Shown piece by piece: positions 1 to 9,615 of a stretch of 64,000 bases of DNA (position 1 is the first letter of the stretch; the number at the start of each line of letters is the position of its first letter). The position numbers and the translations under genes were made by a program. The DNA is taken from the NCBI RefSeq assembly GCF_000972785.3, contig NZ_CP011253.3, positions 558,001-622,000 on the forward strand, in the 5' to 3' direction. The notes beneath the pieces are model-generated. The model saw only the letters and a program-made list of their open reading frames with translations. It ran no database searches and had not been told where the DNA came from. This DNA is from Pandoraea oxalativorans (lineage in GTDB: Bacteria; Pseudomonadota; Gammaproteobacteria; Burkholderiales; Burkholderiaceae).

Positions 1-194
1 GCAAGCTGTCTTTCTTCCAGACCATCGGTGCGGTGTTCTGGTCGTTTTTCGGTGTGCGCAAGGGGCGTGATCACGACCGCGACATGGCACAGCTCAACCC
101 TGTGCATCTGATCGCGGCGGGGTTGATCGGGGGCATCCTGTTCGTTGTGGCGCTGGTGTTTCTGGCGAAGCTCGCCATCCGGCTCGCGACGTGA
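1..194 (+). CDS. DUF2970 family small membrane protein (3' part)
   Basis: The gene enters from the left edge; only its last 63 codons are visible, reading in frame from base 3 to the TGA at 192-194. The fragment holds an aromatic stretch (FFQTIGAVFWSFFGVRKG), a charged segment (RDHDRD) and one C-terminal membrane helix of about 22 residues. This pattern and its position just upstream of ctaE match the DUF2970 proteins of betaproteobacterial cytochrome oxidase clusters. Molecular function is unknown; a role in oxidase assembly is only inferred from position. Confidence 0.7.
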   Translation, partial: KLSFFQTIGAVFWSFFGVRKGRDHDRDMAQLNPVHLIAAGLIGGILFVVALVFLAKLAIRLAT

Positions 195-233
195 TTGGTA
201 CAGACAAAGAGAACCAAGCCTGGAGAGATAAGA

Positions 234-1094
234 ATGAGTGGTCAACACCAAACGGCGCCGTACTACTTCGTGCCGGCCCCCTCGCGCCACCCGGTGAGCT
301 GCAGTGTCGGCCTGCTGGTGGTGCTCGGCTCGGCCGCGGCATGGGTCAATGGACTATCGTGGGCCCCGTGGACGGCGCTGGCCGGCCTGCTGTGGGTGCT
401 GTGGGTGCTGCGTAGCTGGTTCGGCGATTCCATCGCCGAGTCGGAGGGTGGCCTGTACAGCAAGCGCATCGACGTGTCCTACCGCTGGGGCATGAGCTGG
501 TTCATCTTCTCCGAAGTGATGTTCTTCGCGGCATTCTTCGGCGCGCTGTTCTACGCACGCACGCTGGCCATGCCGTGGCTCGGCGACCTCGATAACAAGC
601 TGCTGTGGCCCGACTTCAGCGCCGTGTGGCCGAACACCGGCCCGGCCGGTGTGGTCGACGCGTTCGAGACGATGGGCCCCTGGCCGATCCCGACGCTCAA
701 CACGGCACTGCTGCTGACCTCGGGCGTCACGCTTACGATCTCGCACCACGCACTGCGTGCGAACCATCGTGGCAGCGCGATCTTCTGGCTGTTCGCGACC
801 GTCGTGCTCGGCTTCGTGTTCCTCGGCTTCCAGGCGTACGAATATCACCATGCCTACACCGAACTGAACCTCAAGCTGACCTCGGGCGTGTACGGATCGA
901 CCTTCTTCCTGCTCACGGGCTTCCACGGCTTCCACGTGATGCTGGGCGCGATCATGCTCTCCGTGATGCTGGTGCGCCTGATGAAGGGCCACTTCACGCC
1001 GGATCATCACTTCGGTTTCGAAGGCGCGGCGTGGTACTGGCACTTTGTGGACGTGGTGTGGCTGGGGCTGTACGTCGTGGTCTACTGGCTCTGA
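234..1094 (+). CDS. ctaE: Cytochrome c oxidase subunit III
   Basis: This 286-residue protein is subunit III of the aa3-type cytochrome c oxidase, a multi-helix inner-membrane subunit that stabilises the catalytic subunit I. Recognisable segments are the HQTAPYYFVPAPSRHP start, RWGMSWFIFSEVMFFAAFFGALFYAR near residue 90, and the C-terminal FHGFHVMLG and AAWYWHFVDVVWLGLYVVVYW blocks. The ATG at 234 is preferred over an in-frame TTG at 195 because GGAGAG lies just upstream and the protein then begins with the family-typical MSGQHQ. Subunits I and II and ctaG would be expected to the left of the window. Confidence 0.95.
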   Translation: MSGQHQTAPYYFVPAPSRHPVSCSVGLLVVLGSAAAWVNGLSWAPWTALAGLLWVLWVLRSWFGDSIAESEGGLYSKRIDVSYRWGMSWFIFSEVMFFAAFFGALFYARTLAMPWLGDLDNKLLWPDFSAVWPNTGPAGVVDAFETMGPWPIPTLNTALLLTSGVTLTISHHALRANHRGSAIFWLFATVVLGFVFLGFQAYEYHHAYTELNLKLTSGVYGSTFFLLTGFHGFHVMLGAIMLSVMLVRLMKGHFTPDHHFGFEGAAWYWHFVDVVWLGLYVVVYWL

Positions 1095-1119
1095 CGCGCG
1101 CATCGGAACACGCCAGGGG

Positions 1120-1146
1120 ACGCCGCCGGATTCCGGCGGCGTTTCC
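1120..1146 (+). terminator. Terminator after ctaE
   Basis: A 10-bp GC-rich stem (ACGCCGCCGG / CCGGCGGCGT) with a 3-base loop is followed by a short pyrimidine run (TTTCC). It lies 25 bases after the ctaE stop, so it probably ends the oxidase structural operon. Confidence 0.65.
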
Positions 1147-1297
1147 ATTTGGATGCGGCCTTATGTCGCACGAACGGCGCGACACCGGCGGTGACGGCAT
1201 TGCGCCGCCGCCATGAACGTCGGCAGACCTTATTCGGAGTAAAGCAGCGTGGCAGGGATGGGGTGCGGCGATTTGCCGCATGTGCCTGGCGCGGGAC

Positions 1298-1501
1298 TCA
1301 GTATCGTATGCCCGTGCTGTGAATCCAGCCCATCCAGTTGGCGAACAGGATGAGCAGGAACAGCGTCACCGACAGGCCGACGCGCACCATCAGCGATTGC
1401 ACGGTGCGGTTCGATCGGCCCTTGTCCCGCATCATGAAAAACAATGCGGACGCCAGACTGCCGAGAATCAGGACGAAGGCGATGGCAACGATGATGCGCA
1501 T
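1298..1501 (-). CDS. Twin transmembrane protein (DUF2909-like)
   Basis: A 67-residue protein of two hydrophobic helices (about residues 1-24 and 38-60) joined by a short basic loop containing MRDKGRSNRTVQ. This composition and its place between ctaE and SURF1, on the opposite strand, match the small twin-transmembrane DUF2909 proteins found in this locus in Burkholderiales. The function is not established; an oxidase-assembly role is inferred from position. Its upstream region has no strong Shine-Dalgarno sequence. Confidence 0.75.
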   Translation of the reverse strand: MRIIVAIAFVLILGSLASALFFMMRDKGRSNRTVQSLMVRVGLSVTLFLLILFANWMGWIHSTGIRY

Positions 1502-1615
1502 GATCTGTCCGATGACGGGAATTCGTCATTATCGGGCAAGGCACACGCGCTGGCACGCTGCAATGCAGTGTGGACAACCCGTGTTGCGCAACATCGGGCG
1601 GCAGCCGGACAAGGA

Positions 1616-2371
1616 ATGGACGTGTTGAAAACTCTCTTGCGCGGCATGCGGCCTGTGCCGGCCGTGCTGATTCTGCTGGGCGTGATGCTCACCGCAGCAC
1701 TCGGCGTGTGGCAGTACCAGCGTGCACAGATGCGTCTGGCACGTCAGGCGCAGATCGAGCAGGCGGCGCGCGCGCCGGTCGTCGCGCTGGGCGCGCAGTC
1801 CTATTCGCTGGACGACGTGGGCCATCGGCGCGTGCGCGTCACCGGCCGGTTCCTGCGCAATCGCGTGGTGTATCTCGACAACCGTCCGCGTAACGAGTTG
1901 CCCGGCTTCTATGTGGTGATGGCGTTGCAGGTCACGCCCGATCACGTCGTGCTGGTCAATCGCGGGTGGCTGCCGCGCGACCTGCGCGACCGCGCGTCGA
2001 TCATGCCGTATGCGACGCCCGCAGGCGATATCACGATCGAAGGCCTTGCCATGCCCGACCCGTCTCGCGCCTTCGAACTCGGGCATGGTGGCTCGGCGGC
2101 GGGCCTCTCGATTCGACAGAATCTCGATGTGGCGGAATATGCGCGTGAGACGTCGCTGCCGCTGCAACCGTTCGTCATCATGCAGACGAACGACACGGGC
2201 GATCACCTGCTGCGCGACTGGCCGCAACCGGCAAGCGGCGCGGATCGCAACTATGGTTATATGGCGCAATGGTTCGGCATGTCGCTGATTCTGGCGCTGC
2301 TGGGACTGCGTCTGGCCTATCGGCGCGGCCGTCGCATGGCGACGACGACAAACAAATTCACGCGGGCATAA
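1616..2371 (+). CDS. SURF1 family cytochrome oxidase assembly protein
   Basis: SURF1 proteins help insert heme a into subunit I of cytochrome c oxidase. The product of about 251 residues has the family architecture: an N-terminal helix followed by LGVWQYQRAQMR, a periplasmic domain with HRRVRVTGRFL, VYLDNRP and LVNRGWLPRD, and a C-terminal helix ending in LGLRLAYRRGRR. The ATG at 1616 directly abuts AAGGA, leaving no normal spacing; the GTG at 1622, two codons later, would be better spaced and may be the true start. The open frame continues far upstream, but that part is antisense to the twin-transmembrane gene. Confidence 0.9.
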   Translation: MDVLKTLLRGMRPVPAVLILLGVMLTAALGVWQYQRAQMRLARQAQIEQAARAPVVALGAQSYSLDDVGHRRVRVTGRFLRNRVVYLDNRPRNELPGFYVVMALQVTPDHVVLVNRGWLPRDLRDRASIMPYATPAGDITIEGLAMPDPSRAFELGHGGSAAGLSIRQNLDVAEYARETSLPLQPFVIMQTNDTGDHLLRDWPQPASGADRNYGYMAQWFGMSLILALLGLRLAYRRGRRMATTTNKFTRA

Positions 2372-2400
2372 GACGCGCACAAATCACGCATAAGGCGAAC

Positions 2401-3033
2401 ATGAGTGCAAATGTGAGTACGGATCGGAGTGGAAGTCCCGCCGTCGACCCGGTGCAACGACGCCGCGCGAGGCGCATGCTGGTGCTGCTCTTCGTGGTGT
2501 GCGCGGCGCCAGCCGTGGCGGCGTATCTGATGTACTACGTCTTCAAGCCGCAGGGCGGGACGTCCGCCTACGGCAAGTTGATCGAGCCTCAGCGTCCGTT
2601 GCCAGCGCTCGTCGTGCACGACGACGAAACGGGCGAGAACCTGCCGCTGTCGTCGCTCAAGGGCAAATGGCTCATGATCAGCGCCGACACCGCCACGTGT
2701 GACGAGAATTGCGTCAGCAAGCTGTTTTACATGCGGCAGATCCGCGTCCTGCAGGGCAACGAGCGTACGCGGGTCGAAACGCTGTGGCTGGTGACGGACG
2801 CCTCGAAGGTGACGCAACAAATCGACGACGCCTACCCCGACACGCGCCGTCTGCGTGCCGATCCCGTCGCACTCGCCTCGTGGCTGCCGACGCAGGACGG
2901 CACCGGCCTGCGCGATCACATCTATCTGGTCGACCCGCTGGGCAACCTGATGATGGCGTTCCCGAAGAACGCCGATCCGGGCAAGATCAAGAGCGATCTG
3001 TCGCGACTGCTGAAGTGGTCGGGGACCGGTTGA
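2401..3033 (+). CDS. SCO-like membrane-anchored thioredoxin-fold protein
   Basis: A 210-residue protein of the oxidase assembly block. It has a basic N-terminus, one membrane helix (about residues 22-44) and a periplasmic domain with a CDENC motif (Cys100 and Cys104) in WLMISADTATCDENC, plus a downstream DHIYLVDPLGNLMMAFP segment. The C-x3-C spacing and the later histidine resemble the copper-binding CxxxC plus His set of SCO/SenC proteins, so a copper-chaperone or thiol-redox role for cytochrome oxidase is inferred. Overall similarity to classical SCO looks weak. It starts 29 bases after the SURF1 stop, consistent with one operon. Confidence 0.75.
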   Translation: MSANVSTDRSGSPAVDPVQRRRARRMLVLLFVVCAAPAVAAYLMYYVFKPQGGTSAYGKLIEPQRPLPALVVHDDETGENLPLSSLKGKWLMISADTATCDENCVSKLFYMRQIRVLQGNERTRVETLWLVTDASKVTQQIDDAYPDTRRLRADPVALASWLPTQDGTGLRDHIYLVDPLGNLMMAFPKNADPGKIKSDLSRLLKWSGTG

Positions 3034-3127
3034 TCGGGCGAGAGAACGTTCCTCGCACGACGATTGAAACGAATGGCCCCGGGGCGCGCGTGCGCCCCGG
3101 ACATGTTGAAGAACCGACGTAAAACCG

Positions 3128-4318
3128 ATGCTTTACCTTCTGGAACTGGGCTTCATCGGCCTGTGTATCGCGGTGCTGCCGCTCGGCTGGGTGGTGCTGC
3201 GCCGCGACGCGAACAAGTACCGCAAACTGGCCTGGGTGACGACCTTTCTCACGCTCGATCTGATCATGTTCGGCGGCTTCACGCGTCTGACGGATTCGGG
3301 CCTCGGATGCCCCGACTGGCCGGGGTGCTATGGCACGTCGTCGCCGTTCGCCGCGCATGCGGACATCCACGCCGCGCAGGTGATGTTGCCCAGCGGCCCG
3401 GTGACCTTCGTCAAGGCGTGGATCGAGATGATCCACCGGTATTTCGCGATGGCCGTGGGCGTGCTCATCATCACCCTGATGGTGATGGCATGGGTCAAGC
3501 GCCGCGAACTGAAGCAATCGCCGTGGCTGGCCACCTGGCTGCTGGTCCTCGTGTGCGTGCAGGGCGCGTTCGGGGCGTGGACCGTCACGATGAAGCTGCA
3601 ACCGGTGATCGTCTCCATTCACTTGATGTTGGCGCTCACTTTGCTGGGGTCGCTGGCTTGGCTGGCATGCCGACAGATGCCGCTGGCGAGCGTGGCGGCC
3701 GACGCCGGGGCCTTGCGCTGGCGGTGGGCGGCGCTGATCGGGCTGGCGTTGCTCGTCTTACAGATTGCCCTTGGCGGATGGGTAAGCACCAACTACGCTG
3801 TATTGGCATGCACCGACTTCCCGACGTGTCAGGGTCAGTGGATGCCGTCGATGGACTTCCATAACGGATTCAAGCTATGGCGAGAACTGGGCAAGACGGC
3901 GGGTGGCGAGGTGATTCCGATGGACGCCCTCGTGGCGATCCACTGGGTGCACCGGACGTTTGCCGTGGTCGTGGTGCTGTATCTGGCGTGGCTGGCGAGC
4001 CGCCTGCGACGTCATGCCGCGCTCAGAAGGCTCTCGATTCTGGTATTCCTACTGGTGCTCGTGCAATTCGCGACGGGATTGTCGAACATCGTTTTCCAGT
4101 GGCCACTGCTCAATGCCATCGCCCACAACGGCGGCGCGGCGGTCCTGCTGCTTTTGCTTGTCATGTTAAACTACCGCATTCGTGCCGCCCGCCTAGTCGC
4201 AGCGGCGCCCATTGCGGCCAGCCTGATCGATCAGGCAGACGTCCCGGCCCGCCAGAAGCCTTTCTCCGCAGCGGAGCCGGCTGCCGCACCGCTCGGCGCC
4301 CCGTCTGGCCCGGCGTAG
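3128..4318 (+). CDS. ctaA: Heme A synthase
   Basis: CtaA (COX15) oxidises the C8 methyl of heme O to the formyl group of heme A in the inner membrane. The 396-residue protein has about eight helices in two repeats. The first contains [22 protein letters not shown] and [12 protein letters not shown]; the second contains [22 protein letters not shown] and [19 protein letters not shown]. These are the paired loops and histidines of the family. The C-terminus is extended by an Ala/Pro-rich tail. The gene is followed closely by ctaB, the enzyme producing its substrate. Confidence 0.96.
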   Translation: MLYLLELGFIGLCIAVLPLGWVVLRRDANKYRKLAWVTTFLTLDLIMFGGFTRLTDSGLGCPDWPGCYGTSSPFAAHADIHAAQVMLPSGPVTFVKAWIEMIHRYFAMAVGVLIITLMVMAWVKRRELKQSPWLATWLLVLVCVQGAFGAWTVTMKLQPVIVSIHLMLALTLLGSLAWLACRQMPLASVAADAGALRWRWAALIGLALLVLQIALGGWVSTNYAVLACTDFPTCQGQWMPSMDFHNGFKLWRELGKTAGGEVIPMDALVAIHWVHRTFAVVVVLYLAWLASRLRRHAALRRLSILVFLLVLVQFATGLSNIVFQWPLLNAIAHNGGAAVLLLLLVMLNYRIRAARLVAAAPIAASLIDQADVPARQKPFSAAEPAAAPLGAPSGPA

Positions 4319-4337
4319 CGCATTGCCTTCAGAGTGT

Positions 4338-5243
4338 ATGAAAAGCACGACCCTTCCCCATCCGCCGGCTAGCCGTATCGCGCAATACTGGGCGCTGACC
4401 AAGCCCCGCGTGACGCAGCTCGCCGTCTTCTGTGCCGTGATCGGCATGTTCCTGTCCACGCGCGGCATGGTGCCGTGGCAGGTGCTGATCGGCGGCACCA
4501 TCGGCATCTGGCTGCTCGCCGGATCGGCCTTCGCCGTGAATTGCCTGATCGAGCAACGCGTCGACGCGCTCATGCGCCGCACTGCGTGGCGTCCGTCGGC
4601 CCGCGGCGAGATCGCACCGTGGCAGATCATCGTCTTCTCGACGATGCTGGGTGCTGCGGGCATGGTGGTGCTCTACACGTTCACGAATCCCCTGACGATG
4701 TGGCTGACGCTCGGCACGTTCGTCGGCTATGCGCTCATCTACACCATCATCCTCAAGCCTTCGACGCCGCAGAACATCGTGATCGGCGGCGCGGCGGGCG
4801 CGATGCCCCCGGCCCTCGGCTGGGCCGCCGCGACCGGCGCAGTGCCTGCCGATGCATGGATTCTGGTGCTCATCATCTTCGTCTGGACGCCGCCGCACTT
4901 CTGGGCGCTCGCGCTTTACCGTCGTCAGGACTACGTGAATTCGGGGCTGCCGATGCTGCCGATCACGCACGGCGAGAAGTACACGCGCCTGCAGATTCTG
5001 TTGTACAGCGTCGTGCTGTTTGCCGTGTCGCTGCTGCCGTTCGCGCACCGCATGAGCGGCTATCTGTATCTTGTGTCCGCGGTGGTGCTCTCGGGGATCT
5101 TCCTCGGTTACGCGGTGAAGCTGTGGCGCAAGTATTCCGATGAGCTTTCGCGCTCGATGTTCCGCTATTCGATCGTCTACCTCTCGCTGCTGTTCGCGGC
5201 GCTGCTGGTCGACCATTACGTGCAGATCTACCTGCTGGGCTGA
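4338..5243 (+). CDS. ctaB: Protoheme IX farnesyltransferase (heme O synthase)
   Basis: CtaB (COX10, UbiA superfamily) attaches farnesyl to heme B to make heme O, the precursor used by CtaA. The 301-residue, nine-helix membrane protein shows the first aspartate-rich region as [25 protein letters not shown] (the N-x3-D-x2-M-x-R-T pattern of heme farnesyltransferases) and the later [31 protein letters not shown] signature. The ATG at 4338 is chosen over an in-frame TTG at 4323 because MKSTT and an adequate GAG lie there. It is probably co-transcribed with ctaA. Confidence 0.96.
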   Translation: MKSTTLPHPPASRIAQYWALTKPRVTQLAVFCAVIGMFLSTRGMVPWQVLIGGTIGIWLLAGSAFAVNCLIEQRVDALMRRTAWRPSARGEIAPWQIIVFSTMLGAAGMVVLYTFTNPLTMWLTLGTFVGYALIYTIILKPSTPQNIVIGGAAGAMPPALGWAAATGAVPADAWILVLIIFVWTPPHFWALALYRRQDYVNSGLPMLPITHGEKYTRLQILLYSVVLFAVSLLPFAHRMSGYLYLVSAVVLSGIFLGYAVKLWRKYSDELSRSMFRYSIVYLSLLFAALLVDHYVQIYLLG

Positions 5244-5368
5244 ACCTCCGGGGCCTTGGCCCGTCACAGGCTGAGTCACGACGACAGGCGCGTTACGGTA
5301 TTCTTCGCCGGCGCGCCTGTTGTGTTTTCCGAAGGCGTTTTTTCCATACGTTCTGGGGTCATTCGTTC

Positions 5369-5974
5369 ATGAATCTTGCTGTCATTTGGTTGCGCCGTGC
5401 GATGTTGCTGATGGGGCTGACGGTGCTTCTCGCCGCCTGCGGTAAGGAAGGGCCGACGTTCACGAGCCTCGACATCACCGGCAACAAGGAAGTCGCCAAG
5501 GACTTCTCGTTGCAGGACCCGCAGGGCAAGACGCGCACGCTCGCCGATTACAAAGGTAAAGCCGTGGTGATGTTCTTCGGCTACACACACTGCCCGGACG
5601 TCTGCCCGACCACGATGGCGGAACTCAATCAGGTGATGCAAAAGCTAGGGGCGGACGACGCCCAGCGCGTGCAGGTGCTGTTCGTGACGGTCGATCCCCA
5701 GCGCGATTCGGCCGAGCTGATGGGCCAGTACGTGCCCGCGTTCAATCCGGCGTTCGTGGGGCTGCGTCCTGCGGACGACGCCGCGCTCAAGGAAATCACC
5801 AAATCGTTCCGCGTGGTGGTCAACAAGGTGGAAGGGTCGACGCCCAACAACTACACCATCGATCACACGGCAGGGATTTACGTCTTCGATCCGAACGGGC
5901 AACTGCGTTTGTTCATGCGTCCGGACGAGCCGGTCGATGCGATGGCCAAGGATCTGAAGACGTTGCTGAGCTAA
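5369..5974 (+). CDS. SCO1/SenC family copper chaperone lipoprotein
   Basis: SCO proteins deliver copper to, or keep reduced, the CuA site of cytochrome c oxidase subunit II. This 201-residue protein has a lipoprotein signal ending in LLAACG, then a thioredoxin-like domain with FFGYTHCPDVCPTTMAEL (CPDVC, first Cys about residue 75), FVTVDPQRDS and TIDHTAGIYVFDPNG with the conserved copper-ligand histidine. It is the canonical SCO of the cluster, in addition to the divergent CDENC protein at 2401-3033. A terminator follows directly. Confidence 0.94.
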   Translation: MNLAVIWLRRAMLLMGLTVLLAACGKEGPTFTSLDITGNKEVAKDFSLQDPQGKTRTLADYKGKAVVMFFGYTHCPDVCPTTMAELNQVMQKLGADDAQRVQVLFVTVDPQRDSAELMGQYVPAFNPAFVGLRPADDAALKEITKSFRVVVNKVEGSTPNNYTIDHTAGIYVFDPNGQLRLFMRPDEPVDAMAKDLKTLLS

Positions 5975-6000
5975 AGCTTCGATCCGTCGCACCGTAATAA

Positions 6001-6032
6001 AAAAATCGCGCCTCCAGAGGCGCGATTTTCGT
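6001..6032 (+). terminator. Bidirectional terminator between the SCO gene and cydX
   Basis: AAAAATCGCGCCTC and GAGGCGCGATTTT form a perfect stem with a tiny loop, with A and T runs on both sides. It can stop both the plus-strand oxidase-assembly operon and the minus-strand cyd operon. Confidence 0.85.
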
Positions 6033-6080
6033 TTCTGCGTTCACCACGACGCCGACCTGTGGGGCCCGGCGTCGTCAGGC

Positions 6081-6197
6081 TCAACTGCCTTCCTGACTAC
6101 GACGTTCGAGGTCGTCGTGCGCTTCGAACCACATCACGTTGATGATGCCGAACGCGAGCGCGAGGCCAAGGCCGAGAATCCAAGAGAAGTACCACAT
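6081..6197 (-). CDS. cydX: Cytochrome bd oxidase small subunit CydX
   Basis: A 38-codon gene reading MWYFSWILGLGLALAFG and ending in a short acidic/basic tail. The MWYFxWILG start and single membrane helix are diagnostic of CydX/CbdX, the third subunit that stabilises the heme groups of bd oxidase. A strong AAGGAGT lies upstream, and the start is 16 bases after the cydB stop. The conserved glutamate after the helix (WFEAHDD) is present. Confidence 0.93.
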   Translation of the reverse strand: MWYFSWILGLGLALAFGIINVMWFEAHDDLERRSQEGS

Positions 6198-6212
6198 GTC
6201 GCGACTCCTTGA

Positions 6213-7355
6213 TCAGTACATCGTGTGCGGGTTGTCGTTGACCGTCTCGATCGTTACGCGCCCACGGATCACGCGGTACACCCAGCCGGTGTAGAGCAGG
6301 ATGATGGGCAGGAAGACGATGACGGCGATGAGCATGATTTGCAGCGTGAGCTGGCTCGACGTGGCGTCCCAGACCGTGAGGCTGCTGCCCGGCGCGGTGG
6401 CCGAGGGCATGACGAACGGGAACATCGAGAAGCCGGCGGTGAGGATGATGCCCGCGATCATCAGCCCGGTGACGACGAACGTCCACGCATACGCACGGCT
6501 CGTGGCGAGCAGGGCGGCGAGCAACGCGCACAGACAAGCGACGACCGGCGCGGCGATCATCCACGGGTAGGTGTGGTAGTTCGTGAGCCACAAGCCGGGG
6601 CCGGTGGTGACCTGCTTCATCAGCGGGTTGGCGGGCGAGTCGGTCGCGCCCATCTGCGTGATGGCGAAGCCATCGACGTGCGTGGCGACCAGCACCCCGG
6701 CCACAAGGAACAGCAGCAGCGTGCCTAATGCGGTGAGACGCATGATGCGCCCGGCGCGCTCGGCCACGAGCGGATCGGCCTTCATGCGAAGGTGCGCTGC
6801 ACCGTGCGTGACCAGCATCAGCAGGCTGACCAGTCCGCACAGCAGCGCGAACGGGTTGAGCAGGGCCCAGAACGACCCGGTGTAGGTCGAGCGCAGGGTG
6901 TTGTCGAACGAGAACGGCAGGCCGAGCAGCAGGTTGCCGAAGGCCACACCGAACACCAGCGACGGCACCGTGCTGCCGACGAACAACGCCCAGTCCCACG
7001 AGTTGCGCCAGCGCGCGCTGGGCAACTTGTTGCGATAGTCGAAGCCGACCGGTCGCAGGAACAATGCGAAGAGCACGAGCAGCAGCGCCCAGTACAGCCC
7101 CGAGAAGGCCGCGGCGTAGACGAGCGGCCACGCGGCGAACATCGCGCCGCCTGCCGTCACGAACCAGACCTGATTGCCCTCCCACGTCGTGGCGACGGTG
7201 TTGATGATGACGCGTCGTTCCGCGTCGGTCTTGCCGAGGAAGGGCAGCAGCGTGCCGGTGCCCATGTCGAAGCCGTCGAAGAAGGCGAAGCCGATCAGCA
7301 GAACGCCGACCAGCACCCACCAGATCAGCTTGAGTACGGTGTAATCGATCATCAT
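6213..7355 (-). CDS. cydB: Cytochrome bd ubiquinol oxidase subunit II
   Basis: CydB is the second large subunit of the bd quinol oxidase, a high-affinity terminal oxidase of the inner membrane. The 380-residue, multi-helix protein begins [40 protein letters not shown], the family hallmark, and contains [22 protein letters not shown] lies upstream of two tandem ATG codons (7355 and 7352); the second gives the commonest family start. It lies 20 bases downstream of cydA in the cydPABX operon. Confidence 0.96.
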   Translation of the reverse strand: MMIDYTVLKLIWWVLVGVLLIGFAFFDGFDMGTGTLLPFLGKTDAERRVIINTVATTWEGNQVWFVTAGGAMFAAWPLVYAAAFSGLYWALLLVLFALFLRPVGFDYRNKLPSARWRNSWDWALFVGSTVPSLVFGVAFGNLLLGLPFSFDNTLRSTYTGSFWALLNPFALLCGLVSLLMLVTHGAAHLRMKADPLVAERAGRIMRLTALGTLLLFLVAGVLVATHVDGFAITQMGATDSPANPLMKQVTTGPGLWLTNYHTYPWMIAAPVVACLCALLAALLATSRAYAWTFVVTGLMIAGIILTAGFSMFPFVMPSATAPGSSLTVWDATSSQLTLQIMLIAVIVFLPIILLYTGWVYRVIRGRVTIETVNDNPHTMY

Positions 7356-7375
7356 GATGTGTGTCTCCCTGACGA

Positions 7376-8980
7376 TCAGACCGAAGTTGCCGGACGGTCG
7401 CTCGCTATCGCGGCCCCGCCCGACCCTTCCGTCTCGAAGTGATAGCGGCCGGTGTGCAGCGACGACGGGCCGAGCTTGACGTACTTCACCATCAGGAACA
7501 TCTCAATGATGAGCAGCGCGGTGTAGAAGATGATGAAGCCCGCGAGGCTCATGTACAGATCGGTGGCAGACAGCGACGACGTGGAGAGATGCGTCGGCAG
7601 AATACCGGCGATGGTCCACGGCTGACGCCCCATTTCAGCGACGATCCAGCCGAACTCGGCAGCGAGCCACGGCAGCGGAATCGCCCACACGCACCAGCGC
7701 AGGAACCACGCCGAGCGCGGCTTGAGCAGACGGCGTCGCGCACACAGCCAGAACGCCCACAGGAACGTGAAGAGGAACAGGAAGCCGAGGCCGACCATGA
7801 TGCGGAACGACCAGAACACGGGCGCCACCGGCGGGATCGTGTCGTTGGCCGCCATCAGGATCTGTTCCGGTGTGGCGTCGACGACGTTCGGCGTGTACTT
7901 CTTGAGCAGCAGGCCGTAGCCGAGGTCGTCCTTGTACTTGTCGAACTCGGCGCGCACCGCTGGCGACGTATCGCCGCCCCGCAGCTTTTCGAGCGCCGCG
8001 AAGGCGATCATGCCGCGCTTGATGTTGTCCTTATGCTCGTCGCGCAATTGCGTCAGGCCGATGACCGGCGTGTCGACCGAGCGCGTAGCGATCAGACCCA
8101 TCGCCCAGGGAATCTTCACCGCGTAGTCGGTACGTTGCTCCTTCTGATTCGGCAGGCCGAACAGCGTGAACGATGCCGGCGGCTTGGCCGTCTCCCATTC
8201 CGCTTCGATGGCCGCGAGTTTCACCTTTTGCACTTCACCCGTGGTGTAGCCCGATTCGTCGCCCAGCACGATGACCGACAGCGTGGACGCCAGACCGAAG
8301 CCCGCCGCGACCGCGAACGAGCGCAGGGCGAACGGCACGTCGCGGCGCTTGAGCAGGTACCACGCGGAGATGCCGAGCACGAACATGGCGGCGGTCACAT
8401 AACCGGCCGAGAGCGTGTGTACGAACTTCACCTGGGCGACCGGGTTGAACACCACTTCCCAGATGCTGCTCAGCTCCATGCGCATGGTCTCGTAGTTGAA
8501 GCGCGCCCCGATCGGATTGTTCATCCAGCCGTTGGCCACGAGAATCCACAACGCCGAGAGGTTCGAGCCGAGCGCCACCGCGAAGGTGGTGGCGAGGTGG
8601 CCGATGCGCGAGAGCTTGTTCCATCCGAAGAAGAACAGGCCCACGAACGTGGCTTCGAGGAAGAAGGCCATCAACCCCTCGATCGCGAGCGGCACACCGA
8701 AGATGTCGCCGACGTAATGCGAGTAGTAGGCCCAGTTGGTGCCGAACTGGAATTCGAGCGTGAGACCCGTGGTCACGCCCATCGCGAAGTTGATCAGGAA
8801 GAGCTTGCCCCAGAACTGGGTCATGTCCTTGTAGATCTGCTTGCCGGTCATCACGTAGACCGATTCCATGATGACGAGCAGCCACGACAGGCCCAGTGTG
8901 AGCGGGACGAACAGGAAGTGATACAGCGCCGTTATGGCGAACTGCAAGCGCGAGAGGTCGACGACTTCGCTACTGATCAT
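7376..8980 (-). CDS. cydA: Cytochrome bd ubiquinol oxidase subunit I
   Basis: CydA carries hemes b558, b595 and d and oxidises ubiquinol. The 534-residue protein shows [24 protein letters not shown] with the N-terminal heme ligand histidine, [13 protein letters not shown] near the C-terminus, and a long periplasmic Q-loop region (about residues 245-385), as in the E. coli-type long-loop subfamily. The ATG at 8980 is preferred to an upstream GTG at 8989 because the ribosome site AAGGTG overlaps that GTG. The start overlaps the end of cydP by 11 bases, indicating translational coupling. Confidence 0.96.
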   Translation of the reverse strand: MISSEVVDLSRLQFAITALYHFLFVPLTLGLSWLLVIMESVYVMTGKQIYKDMTQFWGKLFLINFAMGVTTGLTLEFQFGTNWAYYSHYVGDIFGVPLAIEGLMAFFLEATFVGLFFFGWNKLSRIGHLATTFAVALGSNLSALWILVANGWMNNPIGARFNYETMRMELSSIWEVVFNPVAQVKFVHTLSAGYVTAAMFVLGISAWYLLKRRDVPFALRSFAVAAGFGLASTLSVIVLGDESGYTTGEVQKVKLAAIEAEWETAKPPASFTLFGLPNQKEQRTDYAVKIPWAMGLIATRSVDTPVIGLTQLRDEHKDNIKRGMIAFAALEKLRGGDTSPAVRAEFDKYKDDLGYGLLLKKYTPNVVDATPEQILMAANDTIPPVAPVFWSFRIMVGLGFLFLFTFLWAFWLCARRRLLKPRSAWFLRWCVWAIPLPWLAAEFGWIVAEMGRQPWTIAGILPTHLSTSSLSATDLYMSLAGFIIFYTALLIIEMFLMVKYVKLGPSSLHTGRYHFETEGSGGAAIASDRPATSV

Positions 8981-9281
8981 GGCGGACACCTTGATTTTTG
9001 GTGGGGGACTGCACTTCGACGGCCTGCGGCCCGATCAGGGCGCGGGCCACGACGTCCGGCGGCAACTGCATGTGCCTGGCCATCGGAGCGTCGAAGAACG
9101 CGTGCTTCAGAATGAACAGGAGTACTACCTTGATCGCGAGAACGATCAGGATTTCGAGCGCAAAACGGGAAGGGCGGGTGCGCCAGCGACGGATCGTCCA
9201 GGCGACGAGGCCCGTGGCGGCCGCTGCTGCCGGTGAGGCCGTGGCGTGAGGCTTCGGACTGCTAGGAGAGTGGGTGTCCAT
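8970..9281 (-). CDS. cydP: Cytochrome oxidase putative small subunit CydP
   Basis: A 103-residue protein with an Ala-rich N-terminus, a basic TIRRWRTRPSR segment, one membrane helix (about residues 42-62) and a periplasmic tail HAFFDAPMARHMQLPPDVVARALIG. Small proteins with this layout directly upstream of cydA in Burkholderiales are annotated CydP; their exact role in bd oxidase assembly is not known to me. Its stop lies inside cydA, so the two are probably translationally coupled. Confidence 0.75.
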   Translation of the reverse strand: MDTHSPSSPKPHATASPAAAAATGLVAWTIRRWRTRPSRFALEILIVLAIKVVLLFILKHAFFDAPMARHMQLPPDVVARALIGPQAVEVQSPTKNQGVRHDQ

Positions 9282-9607
9282 CCGTGACGGCTCCTGGCGT
9301 CGAAAGTCGTGTTGTCAGGAACAGCGTCGACTTTCGGCGCATTTTGCCTTATCGCTTGAAAATGTCAAACCGCAGCGCACGGGGGCGGATGACACGCAGA
9401 TGACGCTGGTTCGATGCGGATCTGCCGTTGCGGGCAACGACGGATGAGAAGCGGATTCGAGACAAGGGTCCTGCGCGGCGAACGGCCCCCGGGCCGTCCT
9501 TCGCACGCAGCATGGCTACGTACGAGCCGATTCTATCGACGGCCTCGGTCGCAGACCTTGCGATGCATCAAGTCGCGATCAGATGGCGGATGAACTTTCG
9601 AAGTCCA
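9282..9607 (-). promoter_or_regulatory. cydPABX upstream region with promoter and inverted repeat
   Basis: This 326-base gene-free stretch lies between cydP and the insertion sequence. On the minus strand a TTGACA (bases 9363-9368) is followed after 16 bases by CAAAAT (9341-9346), a plausible sigma-70 promoter for the cyd operon. Between it and the gene, CGAAAGTCG (9301-9309) and CGACTTTCG (9328-9336) form a perfect 9-bp inverted repeat, extendable to 12 of 13, in the predicted leader; it could be a hairpin or an operator. The remainder, 9370-9607, shows nothing I recognise. Confidence 0.45.
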
Positions 9608-9615
9608 ATAAAAAA
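9608..9615. repeat. Target-site duplication, left copy
   Basis: The octamer ATAAAAAA directly precedes the left end of the insertion sequence and is repeated exactly at 10923-10930 after its right end. An 8-bp AT-rich duplication is typical of ISL3-family transposition. Confidence 0.92.

Noticed and set aside
1280..1615. N-terminal extension of SURF1
   Set aside because: It runs antisense through the twin-transmembrane gene and lacks a ribosome site or family similarity.
7439..9115. A 558-codon plus-strand open frame across cydA
   Set aside because: It has the Arg/Glu/His-rich composition of a high-GC antisense frame; cydA on the other strand is unmistakable.
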